A model generated the notes under the pieces. It was not told the DNA's origin. It ran no database searches and saw only the letters and a list, made by a program, of their open reading frames with translations. A DNA stretch of 64,000 nucleotides. Source: Chryseobacterium gilvum. Lineage in GTDB: Bacteria > Bacteroidota > Bacteroidia > Flavobacteriales > Weeksellaceae. Every line of letters starts with the position of its first letter. The first letter of the stretch is position 1. The stretch is taken from positions 248,001 to 312,000 of the forward strand of contig NZ_JAOTEN010000002.1 in NCBI RefSeq assembly GCF_025628965.1. Reading direction: 5' to 3'. Positions 18,462-27,285 of this stretch are shown piece by piece. The position numbers and the translations under genes are program-made.

Positions 18462-18887
18462 ATGGATAGATTAGCACAATTAAAACAATTCATCGGAAGA
18501 GAATTTGATCAATCACCTTCTCCTTTTATGAAATGGCTCAATCCGATTATCGTTTCTGCAGAAGAAGGGCAATTAGAATTTCAATATACAGTAAGACCAG
18601 AATGGCTTAATCCTGTGGGAAATCTTCACGGTGGTGTAACGGCAGCAATTGTCGACGATATTATCGGTGCAACGATGTTTTCTTTAAATGAAAATTCTTT
18701 CATAACGACTATTAATAATGTAATCGATTATTTTTCGAGTGCAAAAGAAAATGATACTATTGTAGCCGAAACCAAAATCATTAAAAGAGGAAAGCAATTT
18801 GTAAACGCACAATGCGAAATATGGAATGCAGACAAAACGCGACTGATTGCGAGAGGAACCTCTAATTTATTTAAAATCAATAACTAA
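18462..18887 (+). CDS. PaaI-type hotdog thioesterase
   Basis: A 141-residue hotdog-fold protein with the PaaI signature NLHGGVTAAIVDDIIGATMF and the strand region ARGTSNLFKI. It hydrolyses acyl-CoA or aryl-CoA thioesters. It lies between thiolase and KAS II genes with only 2-7 nt between genes, so it is part of that operon and probably releases or proofreads its acyl intermediate. Confidence 0.88.
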   Translation: MDRLAQLKQFIGREFDQSPSPFMKWLNPIIVSAEEGQLEFQYTVRPEWLNPVGNLHGGVTAAIVDDIIGATMFSLNENSFITTINNVIDYFSSAKENDTIVAETKIIKRGKQFVNAQCEIWNADKTRLIARGTSNLFKINN

Positions 18888-18889
18888 GT

Positions 18890-20134
18890 ATGAAAAGAGT
18901 TGTCATTACCGGGATGGGTGCAGTTACCCCTTTAGGAAATACGGTCGAAGAATTTTGGCAAAACAGCGTCAACGGGAAAAGCGGTGCGGGATTAATTCAG
19001 CATTTTAATACAGAAAAATTTAAAGTACGTTTTGCCTGCGAATTAAAAGATTTTGATCCCAAAACCCATCTCACGCACAACGAAATTAAACGGAGCGACC
19101 TTTTCACACAATATGCATTATATACATCCGCAGAAGCCATTCAGGATTCCGGTTTGGATTTTGAAAGAATGGATCCCTTTGACACCGGAGTTATCTGGGG
19201 AACGGGACAGGGTGGAATGCAGACTTTTGAAAATGAAGTGATGGAATTTTCGCATGGAGACGGAACGCCACGTTTTAACCCGTTTTTTGTACCAAAATTT
19301 ATATCCAACATGGCTTCAGGAATGATTTCTATGAAATTCGGATTACAGGGAATCAATTACACCACCGTTTCAGCATGCGCCACCGGAAATACCGCATTAA
19401 TGGATGCTTTTAATTACATCCGTCTCGGAAAAGCGAAAGTAATTATCAGCGGAGGCTCAGAAGCAGCTATTACACCGGCTTCTGTAGGCGGGTTTTCTGT
19501 TATGAAAGCGATGTCTACAAGAAATGATGATTTCGAAACCGCAAGCCGGCCTTATGATGCAGACAGAGATGGTTTTGTAATCGGAGAAGGAGCAGGAGCA
19601 TTGGTGCTTGAAGAATATGAACATGCAAAAGCACGTGGTGCAAAAATCTACGCCGAATTGGTGGGAGCAGCCATGACCGCCGATGCGTATCATATGACGG
19701 CGCCGCATCCGGAAGGAACCGGAGCCATAAAAGCCATGAAAATAGCATTGAAAGAAGCAGGAGCCAATGCGGAAGATATCGATTATATTAATCCGCACGC
19801 TACTTCTACTCCACTTGGTGATCTTGTTGAATTAAAGGCGATCAACAGTATTTTTAAAGGAAATAAAAAGCTGGACATCAGTGCCACAAAATCAATGACC
19901 GGCCATTTATTGGGAGCTGCAGGAGCCGCGGAAGCGATTCTTTCCATTAAAGCGATTCAGCAGGGAATTATTCCGCCGACGATTAACCTTCATCAGATTG
20001 ATGAGAATATTCCGAAAGATATTAATATTGTTTTTGGTGAAGCCAAAGAGAAGAACATTACTTTTGCTTTAAGCAATGCTTTTGGTTTCGGAGGCCATAA
20101 TGCAACGGTAATTTTTAAGAAGTTTATCTCATAA
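18890..20134 (+). CDS. fabF: beta-ketoacyl-ACP synthase II
   Basis: A 414-residue condensing enzyme with the full KAS II triad: the Cys in VSACATGNTALMDAFNY, the His in NPHATSTPLGD and the His in KSMTGHLLGAAGAAEAI. Its N-terminus KRVVITGMGAVTPLGN is canonical. The neighbours are not acpP or fabG but a TetR gene, a thiolase and a thioesterase, so this is probably an accessory FabF and not the housekeeping copy, which would usually sit next to acpP. A strong terminator follows. Confidence 0.93.
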   Translation: MKRVVITGMGAVTPLGNTVEEFWQNSVNGKSGAGLIQHFNTEKFKVRFACELKDFDPKTHLTHNEIKRSDLFTQYALYTSAEAIQDSGLDFERMDPFDTGVIWGTGQGGMQTFENEVMEFSHGDGTPRFNPFFVPKFISNMASGMISMKFGLQGINYTTVSACATGNTALMDAFNYIRLGKAKVIISGGSEAAITPASVGGFSVMKAMSTRNDDFETASRPYDADRDGFVIGEGAGALVLEEYEHAKARGAKIYAELVGAAMTADAYHMTAPHPEGTGAIKAMKIALKEAGANAEDIDYINPHATSTPLGDLVELKAINSIFKGNKKLDISATKSMTGHLLGAAGAAEAILSIKAIQQGIIPPTINLHQIDENIPKDINIVFGEAKEKNITFALSNAFGFGGHNATVIFKKFIS

Positions 20135-20139
20135 TACAA

Positions 20140-20164
20140 AAAGCAGTCAAATTTTGACTGCTTT
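20140..20164. terminator. bidirectional terminator after fabF
   Basis: Near-perfect stem AAAGCAGTCAAA with TTTGACTGCTTT, A tract before and T tract after, placed between convergent genes. Confidence 0.82.
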
Positions 20165-20177
20165 ATTTCTATTTAAT

Positions 20178-20561
20178 TTAAAATTTATGATCAGGGATAA
20201 AAAAGCTGTCTGCATTTTCTGCAATCGGAATATATAATCTTTCCCACTGTTCACCTTCAATCATCTCCCAACTATGTCCAAATCCCTCTGTGTCTTCTGC
20301 TAAAAGTATTATTCCGGGTTGTATGAGAAATGTAGAACCGTCACTGACTTTAAATTGTATAATTCCTTTTAATGTCGCCACATATTGCCTCCGTGGAGCA
20401 ACGTGTGTGTTTTTCTCCCAGAATTCTGTGGTGGTACTGATCCAGAAAGCTGTGGTATTCATAGGTTTAAGGGTTGGAATTTTCCCTTTTTCGAAAGTAC
20501 TTGTTCCGTCAGGATTATTCATCAGCCTTACTGCGGGAATAAATGCTGTGCTTTCCTCCAT
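20178..20561 (-). CDS. cupin-like small protein
   Basis: A 127-residue protein with a central pattern that fits a single cupin barrel (RRQYVATLKGIIQFKVSDGSTFLIQPGIILLAEDTEGFGHSWEM). Of the metal ligands, His and Glu are only partly evident, so catalytic activity is uncertain. It lies 16 nt downstream of the L,D-transpeptidase-like gene and may share its transcript. The function is unknown. Confidence 0.65.
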   Translation of the reverse strand: MEESTAFIPAVRLMNNPDGTSTFEKGKIPTLKPMNTTAFWISTTTEFWEKNTHVAPRRQYVATLKGIIQFKVSDGSTFLIQPGIILLAEDTEGFGHSWEMIEGEQWERLYIPIAENADSFFIPDHKF

Positions 20562-20577
20562 CTATTCTAAACTTATT

Positions 20578-21333
20578 TTATGATTTCAGCCATTCTGATG
20601 TAGAAAGGTAATTTTGGTCAGGATAGTAAATAAAAAGGCAATTTCTTCCTTTGATGGTATTGATAATCGGTTCTGTCAAATTTCTCGGAATTGCGGGACA
20701 ACCCCAGCTTCTTCCAATTCTTTTGTGTATAGCGGCAAATTCTTCACTTACATAATCTGCACCGTGCATCACAACCGCTCTTTGCAAAGCAGCATCGTTA
20801 TAACCTTTATCCATGCCCAATAGTTTCAGGGAATATCCGTTGTCTCCGGAATATGTAACATCCGTAATATAAAATCCTAAACTGCTCTGATAAGAGCTTT
20901 CAGTATTTGAGAAATTCTGGGCATATTCTTCTCCTGTGTTTTTTCCGTGTGCCACTAAAGAATTAAAAAGCACTTTTTTTTCATTAAGATCAAGCACCCA
21001 TAACCTTTTGGTATTCGATGACATAGAAAAATCACAGATTGTAAGTAAATGCGCATCCTGATTGAGTAATCCTGCTTTTTTTAAGTTCTCAAAACCCGTT
21101 AATGCTTTTGAAAACGCTTCAAAATTAAGCTGATGATCGTTTTCAAATGCAAATGATTTATACAGATCTTCAGAAGTACTTACTTTAGTATTGTCACCAG
21201 AATTGTCTACAATTAATTTTTCCGCTTTTTTTGTAAGTACAATATCCTTTTTGGTATCAGATTTGTTGGGAGATAAGTAAAATGATGTGGTAACGATGTA
21301 CACCACGCCTAATAAACTAAAAAATCCTTTCAT
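20578..21333 (-). CDS. murein L,D-transpeptidase catalytic domain family protein
   Basis: A 251-residue secreted protein with an N-terminal hydrophobic segment (GFFSLLGVVYIVTTSFYL). The catalytic region has VVMHGADYV and the Cys motif RIGRSWGCPAIPRN, the HxxxxxxxxxxSxGC pattern of the YkuD-like branch common in Bacteroidota. It probably remodels peptidoglycan cross-links in the periplasm. Its promoter should lie in the 126-nt gap upstream, where I see no clear -7 box. Confidence 0.85.
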   Translation of the reverse strand: MKGFFSLLGVVYIVTTSFYLSPNKSDTKKDIVLTKKAEKLIVDNSGDNTKVSTSEDLYKSFAFENDHQLNFEAFSKALTGFENLKKAGLLNQDAHLLTICDFSMSSNTKRLWVLDLNEKKVLFNSLVAHGKNTGEEYAQNFSNTESSYQSSLGFYITDVTYSGDNGYSLKLLGMDKGYNDAALQRAVVMHGADYVSEEFAAIHKRIGRSWGCPAIPRNLTEPIINTIKGRNCLFIYYPDQNYLSTSEWLKS

Positions 21334-21434
21334 TAAATATTATGTTAAATTAAAATTGGTAAGGCAAAGTTATAAAAACATAATTATCAGTAGGTTAAAT
21401 TGAAAGAAGTTTAACTGAATTTAAGAGACTTTAA

Positions 21435-21457
21435 CGCAGTATTGATAAAATACTGCG
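21435..21457 (-). terminator. hairpin just downstream of msrB
   Basis: A perfect 9-bp stem CGCAGTATT / AATACTGCG with a 5-nt loop lies 3 nt beyond the msrB stop. The T tract on the minus strand is weak, so termination is not certain. Confidence 0.45.
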
Positions 21458-21459
21458 CA

Positions 21460-21906
21460 TTATTGTTGTACATCTGGTACAAATTCCAGACTGATAGAAT
21501 TCATGCAATACCGCATTCCGGTAGGTTCCGGACCGTCGTTGAAAACGTGTCCAAGATGAGAATCGCAACGTTTACAAAGCACTTCTATCCTTTCCATCCC
21601 ATGTGTGGTATCTCTTTTATAATAAACACCGTCTTTATCCGCTTCAAAAAAGCTTGGCCATCCGCAACTGCTGGAAAATTTTGAAGTAGAACGGAATAAA
21701 TGATTCCCGCACACAGCACAATAATATTCTCCCACTTCGTCAAATTCGTTATATTTCCCGGTAAAAGCGCGTTCTGTAGCAGCTTCTCTTGCTATAGCAT
21801 ACAATTCTGGGGAAAGAATTTTTTTCCATTCTTCATTAGAAATATCGAGTTTTGCGGTATTCGTTCTTGAATAATGTGGATTGTTTTTTGCTTGATTATG
21901 TTCCAT
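21460..21906 (-). CDS. msrB: peptide-methionine (R)-S-oxide reductase
   Basis: The start at 21906 (MEHNQAKNNPHYSRT) gives 148 residues, the normal MsrB length; a longer in-frame reading from 21981 adds an atypical hydrophobic stretch. Two zinc-binding CxxC pairs (YCAVCGNHLF and LCKRCDSHLGH), the segment SSCGWPSFF, and the catalytic Cys in RYCMNSISLEF are all present. It reduces the R-epimer of methionine sulfoxide in proteins. Confidence 0.93.
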   Translation of the reverse strand: MEHNQAKNNPHYSRTNTAKLDISNEEWKKILSPELYAIAREAATERAFTGKYNEFDEVGEYYCAVCGNHLFRSTSKFSSSCGWPSFFEADKDGVYYKRDTTHGMERIEVLCKRCDSHLGHVFNDGPEPTGMRYCMNSISLEFVPDVQQ

Positions 21907-21992
21907 AAGATGATTTGAAAGTTGATGATTTATAATTGTTTGCAGAATGATGATTAATCCTGCTGAAATTAAGAATTCCATATCAAATTTAC

Positions 21993-22000
21993 TAAATTTG
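21993..22000 (+). promoter_or_regulatory. -7 promoter box for the DUF445 gene
   Basis: TAAATTTG, a full TAnnTTTG match. Its predicted transcription start falls at the ATG 22006, so the mRNA may be leaderless. Confidence 0.55.
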
Positions 22001-22005
22001 AAGAT

Positions 22006-23250
22006 ATGAACGATGAACTAAAAAGAAAACAGCTCAATACCTATAAAGCTTTTGCAACAGGACTTTTTGTTTTGATGGCGATTATTTTTGTTATTACTAC
22101 AATACTCCAAAAAAGCAATCATTCGCATTGGATAGGATATGTCCGTGCATTTTCCGAAGCAGCCATGGTAGGTGCTTTGGCAGACTGGTTTGCGGTTACC
22201 GCATTGTTTCGGCATCCTCTCGGATTGCCGATTCCGCATACGAATCTCATCGAAACCAGCAAGCAAAAGCTGGGTGACAACCTGGGAAATTTTGTGGTTT
22301 CCAATTTTCTTTCGCCACAGAACATCCGCCCTTATATTCAGAAAATAAAAGTTTCCAACTTTGTCGGAGAATGGCTCATTAAAGAAAGAAATCAGGCCAT
22401 TTTAATTCAGAATCTGTCTGATATTGTTCTGGATATCCTCAATAAACTTGATGATGCTGAAGTAAGCCGGTTTATTACTAAAAAAGTCTCTGAAATGACT
22501 GATGGTATTGAGCTGAATAAAATTCTGGGCAATGGTATTATCTATCTTTTAGATAAAAATGATCACCAGAAAGTGGTGACCAACTTATCAAAACAGATTA
22601 AAGAATATATCATCGAAAATAATGGAATGATACAGGAAAGGGTGAAAAAAGGCAGCTACACCTTCATCCCTTCATTTATTGACAATAAAATCGCTGAGAA
22701 AATATCAAGCGGGCTTTCTGATTTTTTCAGGGAAGTGGAAGAAGATTCCCAGCATGAAATCCGGGGTTTGATCACTAAAAAAATCTATGAATTTTCTAAT
22801 GATTTAAAAGAAGACCCCAAATGGAAAGATGAATTTAAAGCCATTAAAAATGATTTCCTTAAAAACGATAAGCTGAATGAGTATTCTAATGATATCTGGG
22901 TTTCTATAAAAAATACGCTCATAAAGGAGCTTCAGGAAGATGAGTCATCCTTAAAAAATTATATCTCAAAAAACCTGAATGAATTCTCTCAAAACCTTAA
23001 AACGGATGAAAAACTTCAAAACAAGATTGATCACTGGATTCGGGTAACGGCATACAAATATATCCTCAAAAACACCCATCAATTTGGGAACCTCATCAGT
23101 GCGACTGTCGGAAACTGGCAGGGAAAAGAGCTCAGTGAAAAAATGGAACTGGAAGTCGGTAAAGACCTTCAGTTTATACGGGTCAACGGAACGTTGGTCG
23201 GCGGATTAGTAGGATTGATTATTTACACTTTATCTCATTTCTTTTTATGA
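22006..23250 (+). CDS. DUF445 family membrane protein
   Basis: A 414-residue protein with the DUF445 (YjiN/YheB-like) layout: an N-terminal helix (about 14-35) followed by the signature GYVRAFSEAAMVGALADWFAVTALFRHPLGLPIPHT. A long, charged, largely helical region comes next, and a C-terminal membrane helix after the motif FIRVNGTLVGGLVGLIIYTLSHFFL. The function of the family is unknown. The charged middle probably forms an elongated helical bundle. Confidence 0.88.
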   Translation: MNDELKRKQLNTYKAFATGLFVLMAIIFVITTILQKSNHSHWIGYVRAFSEAAMVGALADWFAVTALFRHPLGLPIPHTNLIETSKQKLGDNLGNFVVSNFLSPQNIRPYIQKIKVSNFVGEWLIKERNQAILIQNLSDIVLDILNKLDDAEVSRFITKKVSEMTDGIELNKILGNGIIYLLDKNDHQKVVTNLSKQIKEYIIENNGMIQERVKKGSYTFIPSFIDNKIAEKISSGLSDFFREVEEDSQHEIRGLITKKIYEFSNDLKEDPKWKDEFKAIKNDFLKNDKLNEYSNDIWVSIKNTLIKELQEDESSLKNYISKNLNEFSQNLKTDEKLQNKIDHWIRVTAYKYILKNTHQFGNLISATVGNWQGKELSEKMELEVGKDLQFIRVNGTLVGGLVGLIIYTLSHFFL

Positions 23251-23277
23251 AAAACTAAGAAAAACCCAGCCCAAACC

Positions 23278-24165
23278 ATGAAAAAACTAATAACCGTACT
23301 ATTTCTCTTTACTTTCGTATGGATATTCTGCCAGCAAATTGAACTCAAAAGCGTAATCGACAAATCCCAAATTTTTAAAGGTGCTGTTTCTGACATTCCG
23401 TTTACCATACAGCTGACTTATACAGGAGTCGTCGATTGTAACCAGTATCAGCATTTTGTGGAAGGATGGTACTATTACGATAAATATCAGAAAAAGATTG
23501 TATTGACGGGCATTTACGATAACGGCACTCTGTATCTCTACCATTTTGGAAATCAGCAAAAACAAAAATCGAAATTGCTGAAAGAAAAGATCACCTCACC
23601 CCAACTTTTAGAAAAAACCAACGAAATTGCACAGGAATTGCATCCTAAAGAAACCCTGATTTTTAATCCGGAAAAAACGGATCATAAAAACATAATGGGA
23701 AAATTTTACAGTAATAATAAAACATTGGATGCCCAACTTTTTACGGGCAACAATATGATTTACAGATACAACGAATACATCATGCTTCCCGGCAATAAAA
23801 AAATAAACACGTACGATTTTATTGACAAACATGGAGGAAATGATCTGATCTCATATTATTCTGACGAGAAAGGAAATAGGATTTTACTGTATTTTGAGCG
23901 CTCATCCAATTTCAATGCGTGCGGAATGTGCGGAGCGAGCGAAGGTGAAAAAGGATATCGCGTTTTATATTTCACAAAAACCTGGAACTATAAAAACTAC
24001 GAAGAATATATGACCGAAAGCTGCCTCGAAAACATCTATGACACCAAAGTCATAAAAAGTAAAGATTCAAAAACAATACAGTACAAAATCTCTAAAACCT
24101 CAACGACTCCCGGTTATATTTTGCTGGTGGATATCAATAAAGCTTCTGTCATCAAATCAAGATAA
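23278..24165 (+). CDS. secreted protein of unknown function
   Basis: A 295-residue protein with a signal peptide (KKLITVLFLFTFVWIFCQQ). The rest is beta-rich and polar. The segment SNFNACGMCGASEGEKGYR contains a CxxC pair, which could bind a metal or form a disulfide. It starts 27 nt after the DUF445 gene and converges on pyrD. No family is recognised. Confidence 0.65.
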   Translation: MKKLITVLFLFTFVWIFCQQIELKSVIDKSQIFKGAVSDIPFTIQLTYTGVVDCNQYQHFVEGWYYYDKYQKKIVLTGIYDNGTLYLYHFGNQQKQKSKLLKEKITSPQLLEKTNEIAQELHPKETLIFNPEKTDHKNIMGKFYSNNKTLDAQLFTGNNMIYRYNEYIMLPGNKKINTYDFIDKHGGNDLISYYSDEKGNRILLYFERSSNFNACGMCGASEGEKGYRVLYFTKTWNYKNYEEYMTESCLENIYDTKVIKSKDSKTIQYKISKTSTTPGYILLVDINKASVIKSR

Positions 24166-24171
24166 CAGGCT

Positions 24172-25188
24172 TTAGATTTTGGGGCATCTCTTAAGAATTT
24201 CTGTATTAATTTCGTTAATCAGTTCCGGGCCTTCGTAGATAAAACCGGTATATAATTGAATCAGACTTGCTCCTGCATCCAGTTTTTCGATCGCGTCTTT
24301 TGCAGTATGAATTCCGCCAACTCCGATGATCGGGAAAGCTTTGTTGCTTTTTTCTGACAGAAAACGGATCACTTCCGTCGATCGTTGAGTTAACGGCTTT
24401 CCGGAAAGACCTCCCGTTTCAGACTGATTTTCAGACAATAAACCTTCTCTAGATAGTGTCGTATTGGCAGCAATAACGCCCGCAATTTTTGTATCCTGTA
24501 CGATATCAATAATGTCTAAAAGCTGATCATCTGATAAATCCGGAGCTATTTTCAGTAAAATAGGTTTTGGACTGGGTTTTTCAACATTCATTTGCTGTAA
24601 AGTCCCCAACAAATGTGTTAGAGGTTCTTTATCCTGTAACTCACGAAGATTGGGCGTGTTTGGTGAGCTTACATTTACCACAAAATAATCTACATAAGGA
24701 AAAAGCTTTTCAAAACAGATTTTATAATCATTTACCGCATCTTCATTTGGAGTGACTTTATTTTTCCCGATATTTCCGCCGATCAGAACATTTTTATTTT
24801 TTTTTAGCCGTTCAACAGCAGCATCTACCCCATCATTATTGAACCCCATCCTATTGATGATCGCAGAATCTTCTTTTAGACGGAAAAGTCTTGTTTTATC
24901 ATTTCCGGGTTGCCCTTTCGGTGTTAAAGTCCCGATTTCTATAAAGCCGAAACCAAGATCTGAAAGCTCGTTAAAAAGCACTGCATTTTTATCAAAACCT
25001 GCCGCCAAACCCACCGGATTTTTAAATTTTAGTCCGAATACTTCCCTCTCAAGTCTTTTATCCTCAACAGGTTTCGGAAGAAAAAGCTTGGTTAGAAAAG
25101 GAAAATTTTTAAGCATTGAAAAAGTAAAATAATGAACTTTTTCCGGATCGAATTTAAAAAGAATCGGGCGAATGAGCGATTTGTACAT
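24172..25188 (-). CDS. pyrD: dihydroorotate dehydrogenase (quinone), class 2
   Basis: A 338-residue class 2 DHODH that oxidises dihydroorotate to orotate using FMN and passes electrons to quinone. The N-terminal helix for membrane and quinone contact is present ([26 protein letters not shown], 1-25). Motifs: [20 protein letters not shown], the catalytic-loop region [16 protein letters not shown], and the FMN phosphate site [11 protein letters not shown]. It is a single-gene unit on the minus strand. Confidence 0.95.
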   Translation of the reverse strand: MYKSLIRPILFKFDPEKVHYFTFSMLKNFPFLTKLFLPKPVEDKRLEREVFGLKFKNPVGLAAGFDKNAVLFNELSDLGFGFIEIGTLTPKGQPGNDKTRLFRLKEDSAIINRMGFNNDGVDAAVERLKKNKNVLIGGNIGKNKVTPNEDAVNDYKICFEKLFPYVDYFVVNVSSPNTPNLRELQDKEPLTHLLGTLQQMNVEKPSPKPILLKIAPDLSDDQLLDIIDIVQDTKIAGVIAANTTLSREGLLSENQSETGGLSGKPLTQRSTEVIRFLSEKSNKAFPIIGVGGIHTAKDAIEKLDAGASLIQLYTGFIYEGPELINEINTEILKRCPKI

Positions 25189-25251
25189 TGAAAAAAAGTT
25201 TTACAAAAATACTTAATTTAAAATTAATCTAAAGCTTAAAAAGTGGAATTG

Positions 25252-25947
25252 CTAAGAATACAGGCTCAGATCAAAGCCCAAAAGATCTCCCACCCGTTTA
25301 AATTCAGCATCTATGGTCGCATGTAGTGTAATTTTTTCGTTAGAAACAGGATGTTTAAAAACCAATTGATGGGCGTGAAGCGTCATTTTGTTGATGCCAA
25401 ATGTTTGAAGCCACAGTTTATTTTGCTTATTGCAACCGTGTTTACGGCAGCCTAGAATCGGGTGCAAAATATGTTTAAAATGTTTCCGCAACTGATGAAA
25501 TCTTCCCGTTTCAGGAATCGCTTCTACCAAGCAATATCTTGAGGTTTGATGTTTCAGAAAAGGCAGATCGATCTCCGAAGTCTGCAGACGATGATAGTAG
25601 GTGATCGCATTTTGTTTAATTTCATTTTCATTAACCAAATCATAATCAATGGTTTCTTCATCCTTTGTCCAGCCTCGCAAAATGGCAATATATTTTTTTT
25701 CAACTTCCCGTGATGCAAACTGTTCACTCATTGTTTTGAGTGTTTCTTTATCTAACGTGAAGAGAAGAACACCTGAAGTCTTTCTGTCTAAACGATGTAT
25801 AGGAAAAACTTTCTGCCCGATCTGCTTTCTCAGTTCCTGAATCGCATACGTATCTGCTTCTCCCGAATAAAAAGATTTGTGAACTAATAATCCGCTTGGT
25901 TTATTGATGGCAATAAGATGTTCGTCTCGGTGAAGAATTTCTAACAT
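25252..25947 (-). CDS. truC: RluA-type pseudouridine synthase, TruC-like
   Basis: A 231-residue protein whose sequence follows TruC (tRNA pseudouridine-65 synthase): MLEILHRDEHLIAINKPSG at the start, the catalytic Asp in FPIHRLDRKTSGVLLF, and ETGRFHQLRKHFKHILHPILG before a Cys/His-containing KHGCNKQNKLW. There is no S4 domain, as in TruC. The exact target site (tRNA position 65) is inferred from similarity. Confidence 0.82.
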   Translation of the reverse strand: MLEILHRDEHLIAINKPSGLLVHKSFYSGEADTYAIQELRKQIGQKVFPIHRLDRKTSGVLLFTLDKETLKTMSEQFASREVEKKYIAILRGWTKDEETIDYDLVNENEIKQNAITYYHRLQTSEIDLPFLKHQTSRYCLVEAIPETGRFHQLRKHFKHILHPILGCRKHGCNKQNKLWLQTFGINKMTLHAHQLVFKHPVSNEKITLHATIDAEFKRVGDLLGFDLSLYS

Positions 25948-25970
25948 TCGACAAAAGTAGAGGTTTTCTA

Positions 25971-27026
25971 TTATTCTTCAAACTTCAGATGTTCATTAAA
26001 AAATGGCAGCATCTGATTTTCTATTCTTCCGTTTTCTTTGCTGACTTCGCTTCCGTGAGTTCCGATATATTCTTCGGCTTCATGTTTTATCTTCAACATT
26101 TCCAAAGTTTTACTGAAATTCATACAACTTGGCGGAATATGTTTCAGCTCATCATTTCTTCCCCAATCGAACTTTATAGCTTTTAATTTTTTAAGATTTT
26201 CATAGTGCGAAAATGGCAATTCTGATGTAGAATTCTTCTTAAGCTCTTCTATCACAGATGCATTTACTTTCAATCCATCATTTTCGAAAGAAAATGGTAA
26301 ATCCGCATAAAAGGGAGGTTTATTTTCATTTCCATTGTACGCTCTTGCGATGGCAAAAATAATATTGGCTCCCGCATTTTCAGGTTTTAAAAGATCAGTT
26401 ACGGCTTTAATATTTTTTATATTTTTATAGGTATCAATTTGTGTTAAAGCAAAATACTGAGCATCTAAAATTCCTGGTGATAAAGCATAGACAGAAGAAA
26501 AAACTTCGGGATGAAGAAATGCATTTCGCAATGCTCCGTTTCCGCCCATCGAATGACCGGAAATTCCACGGCTTTCTTTATTGGCAATCGTTCTGTAATT
26601 TTTATCAATGAAATCTACCAGCTCTAAGGAGGTAAAATCTGACCAGCTTCCCGAAGATTTTGAATTGGCATAAAAGCTTCCTTTAAAAACTGTACTTTCA
26701 TCCGGCATTACTACAATTAAAGGTTTTATCTTTTTCAGATAAATCGCCCTATCTAAAATGTGATTAATTTTATCATTATTCACCAACAAACTATCACTCC
26801 AGAAAAAGCCGTGTAAATAATAAATGACAGGATACTTTTTTGTTGATTTTTCATAATCCGGCGGAAGATAGACAGAAACTCTTCTTTTAGCATTTTCTCC
26901 CGTTTGATTGATTAAAGCTTTTGCTGTTATATACGTGGTAACAACTTTTCCTTCAGGAATTTTCTGAGCAAATAAAAATTTGCTGAATAAAATAAAAACG
27001 AAGATGAGAAATCCGGATTTTTTCAT
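25971..27026 (-). CDS. secreted esterase (esterase D/S-formylglutathione-hydrolase-like)
   Basis: A 351-residue alpha/beta hydrolase with a signal peptide (GFLIFVFILFSKFLFAQ). The nucleophile elbow is GISGHSMGGNGALRNAF. The segment KKYPVIYYLHGFFWSD holds the oxyanion region, and the C-terminal His is in YIGTHGSEV. The putative-esterase family acts on acyl or feruloyl esters, trehalose or siderophores; the sequence does not decide which. It reads away from the inverted repeat that separates it from glyS. Confidence 0.82.
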   Translation of the reverse strand: MKKSGFLIFVFILFSKFLFAQKIPEGKVVTTYITAKALINQTGENAKRRVSVYLPPDYEKSTKKYPVIYYLHGFFWSDSLLVNNDKINHILDRAIYLKKIKPLIVVMPDESTVFKGSFYANSKSSGSWSDFTSLELVDFIDKNYRTIANKESRGISGHSMGGNGALRNAFLHPEVFSSVYALSPGILDAQYFALTQIDTYKNIKNIKAVTDLLKPENAGANIIFAIARAYNGNENKPPFYADLPFSFENDGLKVNASVIEELKKNSTSELPFSHYENLKKLKAIKFDWGRNDELKHIPPSCMNFSKTLEMLKIKHEAEEYIGTHGSEVSKENGRIENQMLPFFNEHLKFEE

Positions 27027-27111
27027 TGTAACATTTTAAACAAAACAAATTTCGATAAATTGTCTCAAAATAAGACAATAATAATATAATTTATTTTGAG
27101 CCCGAATTAGC

Positions 27112-27174
27112 CCTGATTGCAGCGGCATCCTTTTGCTCCACTTCGTGTCGCAAAAGGATGCCGCTGCAATCAGG
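27112..27174. repeat. long perfect inverted repeat (REP-like element)
   Basis: Two 24-nt arms (27112-27135 and 27151-27174) are exact reverse complements, separated by a 15-nt loop. The arms are GC-rich against an AT-rich background (inner part GCAGCGGCATCC). It sits between divergent genes, so it is not an ordinary terminator. Similar CCTGATTGCAGC-type intergenic repeats are, from memory, scattered in Flavobacterium and Chryseobacterium genomes. Confidence 0.82.
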
Positions 27175-27255
27175 TTACCGGCTTCCTGAAAATACTTAAC
27201 AGGCTCTTTTTTACTGCTTTTTTAGGATAACTGATGTTTTTGTATCCGATTTTCA

Positions 27256-27263
27256 TATTTTTG
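27256..27263 (+). promoter_or_regulatory. -7 promoter box for glyS
   Basis: TATTTTTG matches TAnnTTTG. An upstream TTTTTG lies at 27237-27242. Transcription start is expected near 27269, about 17 nt before the ATG. Confidence 0.55.
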
Positions 27264-27285
27264 CACTTCAGACGTTAAAAAAATT

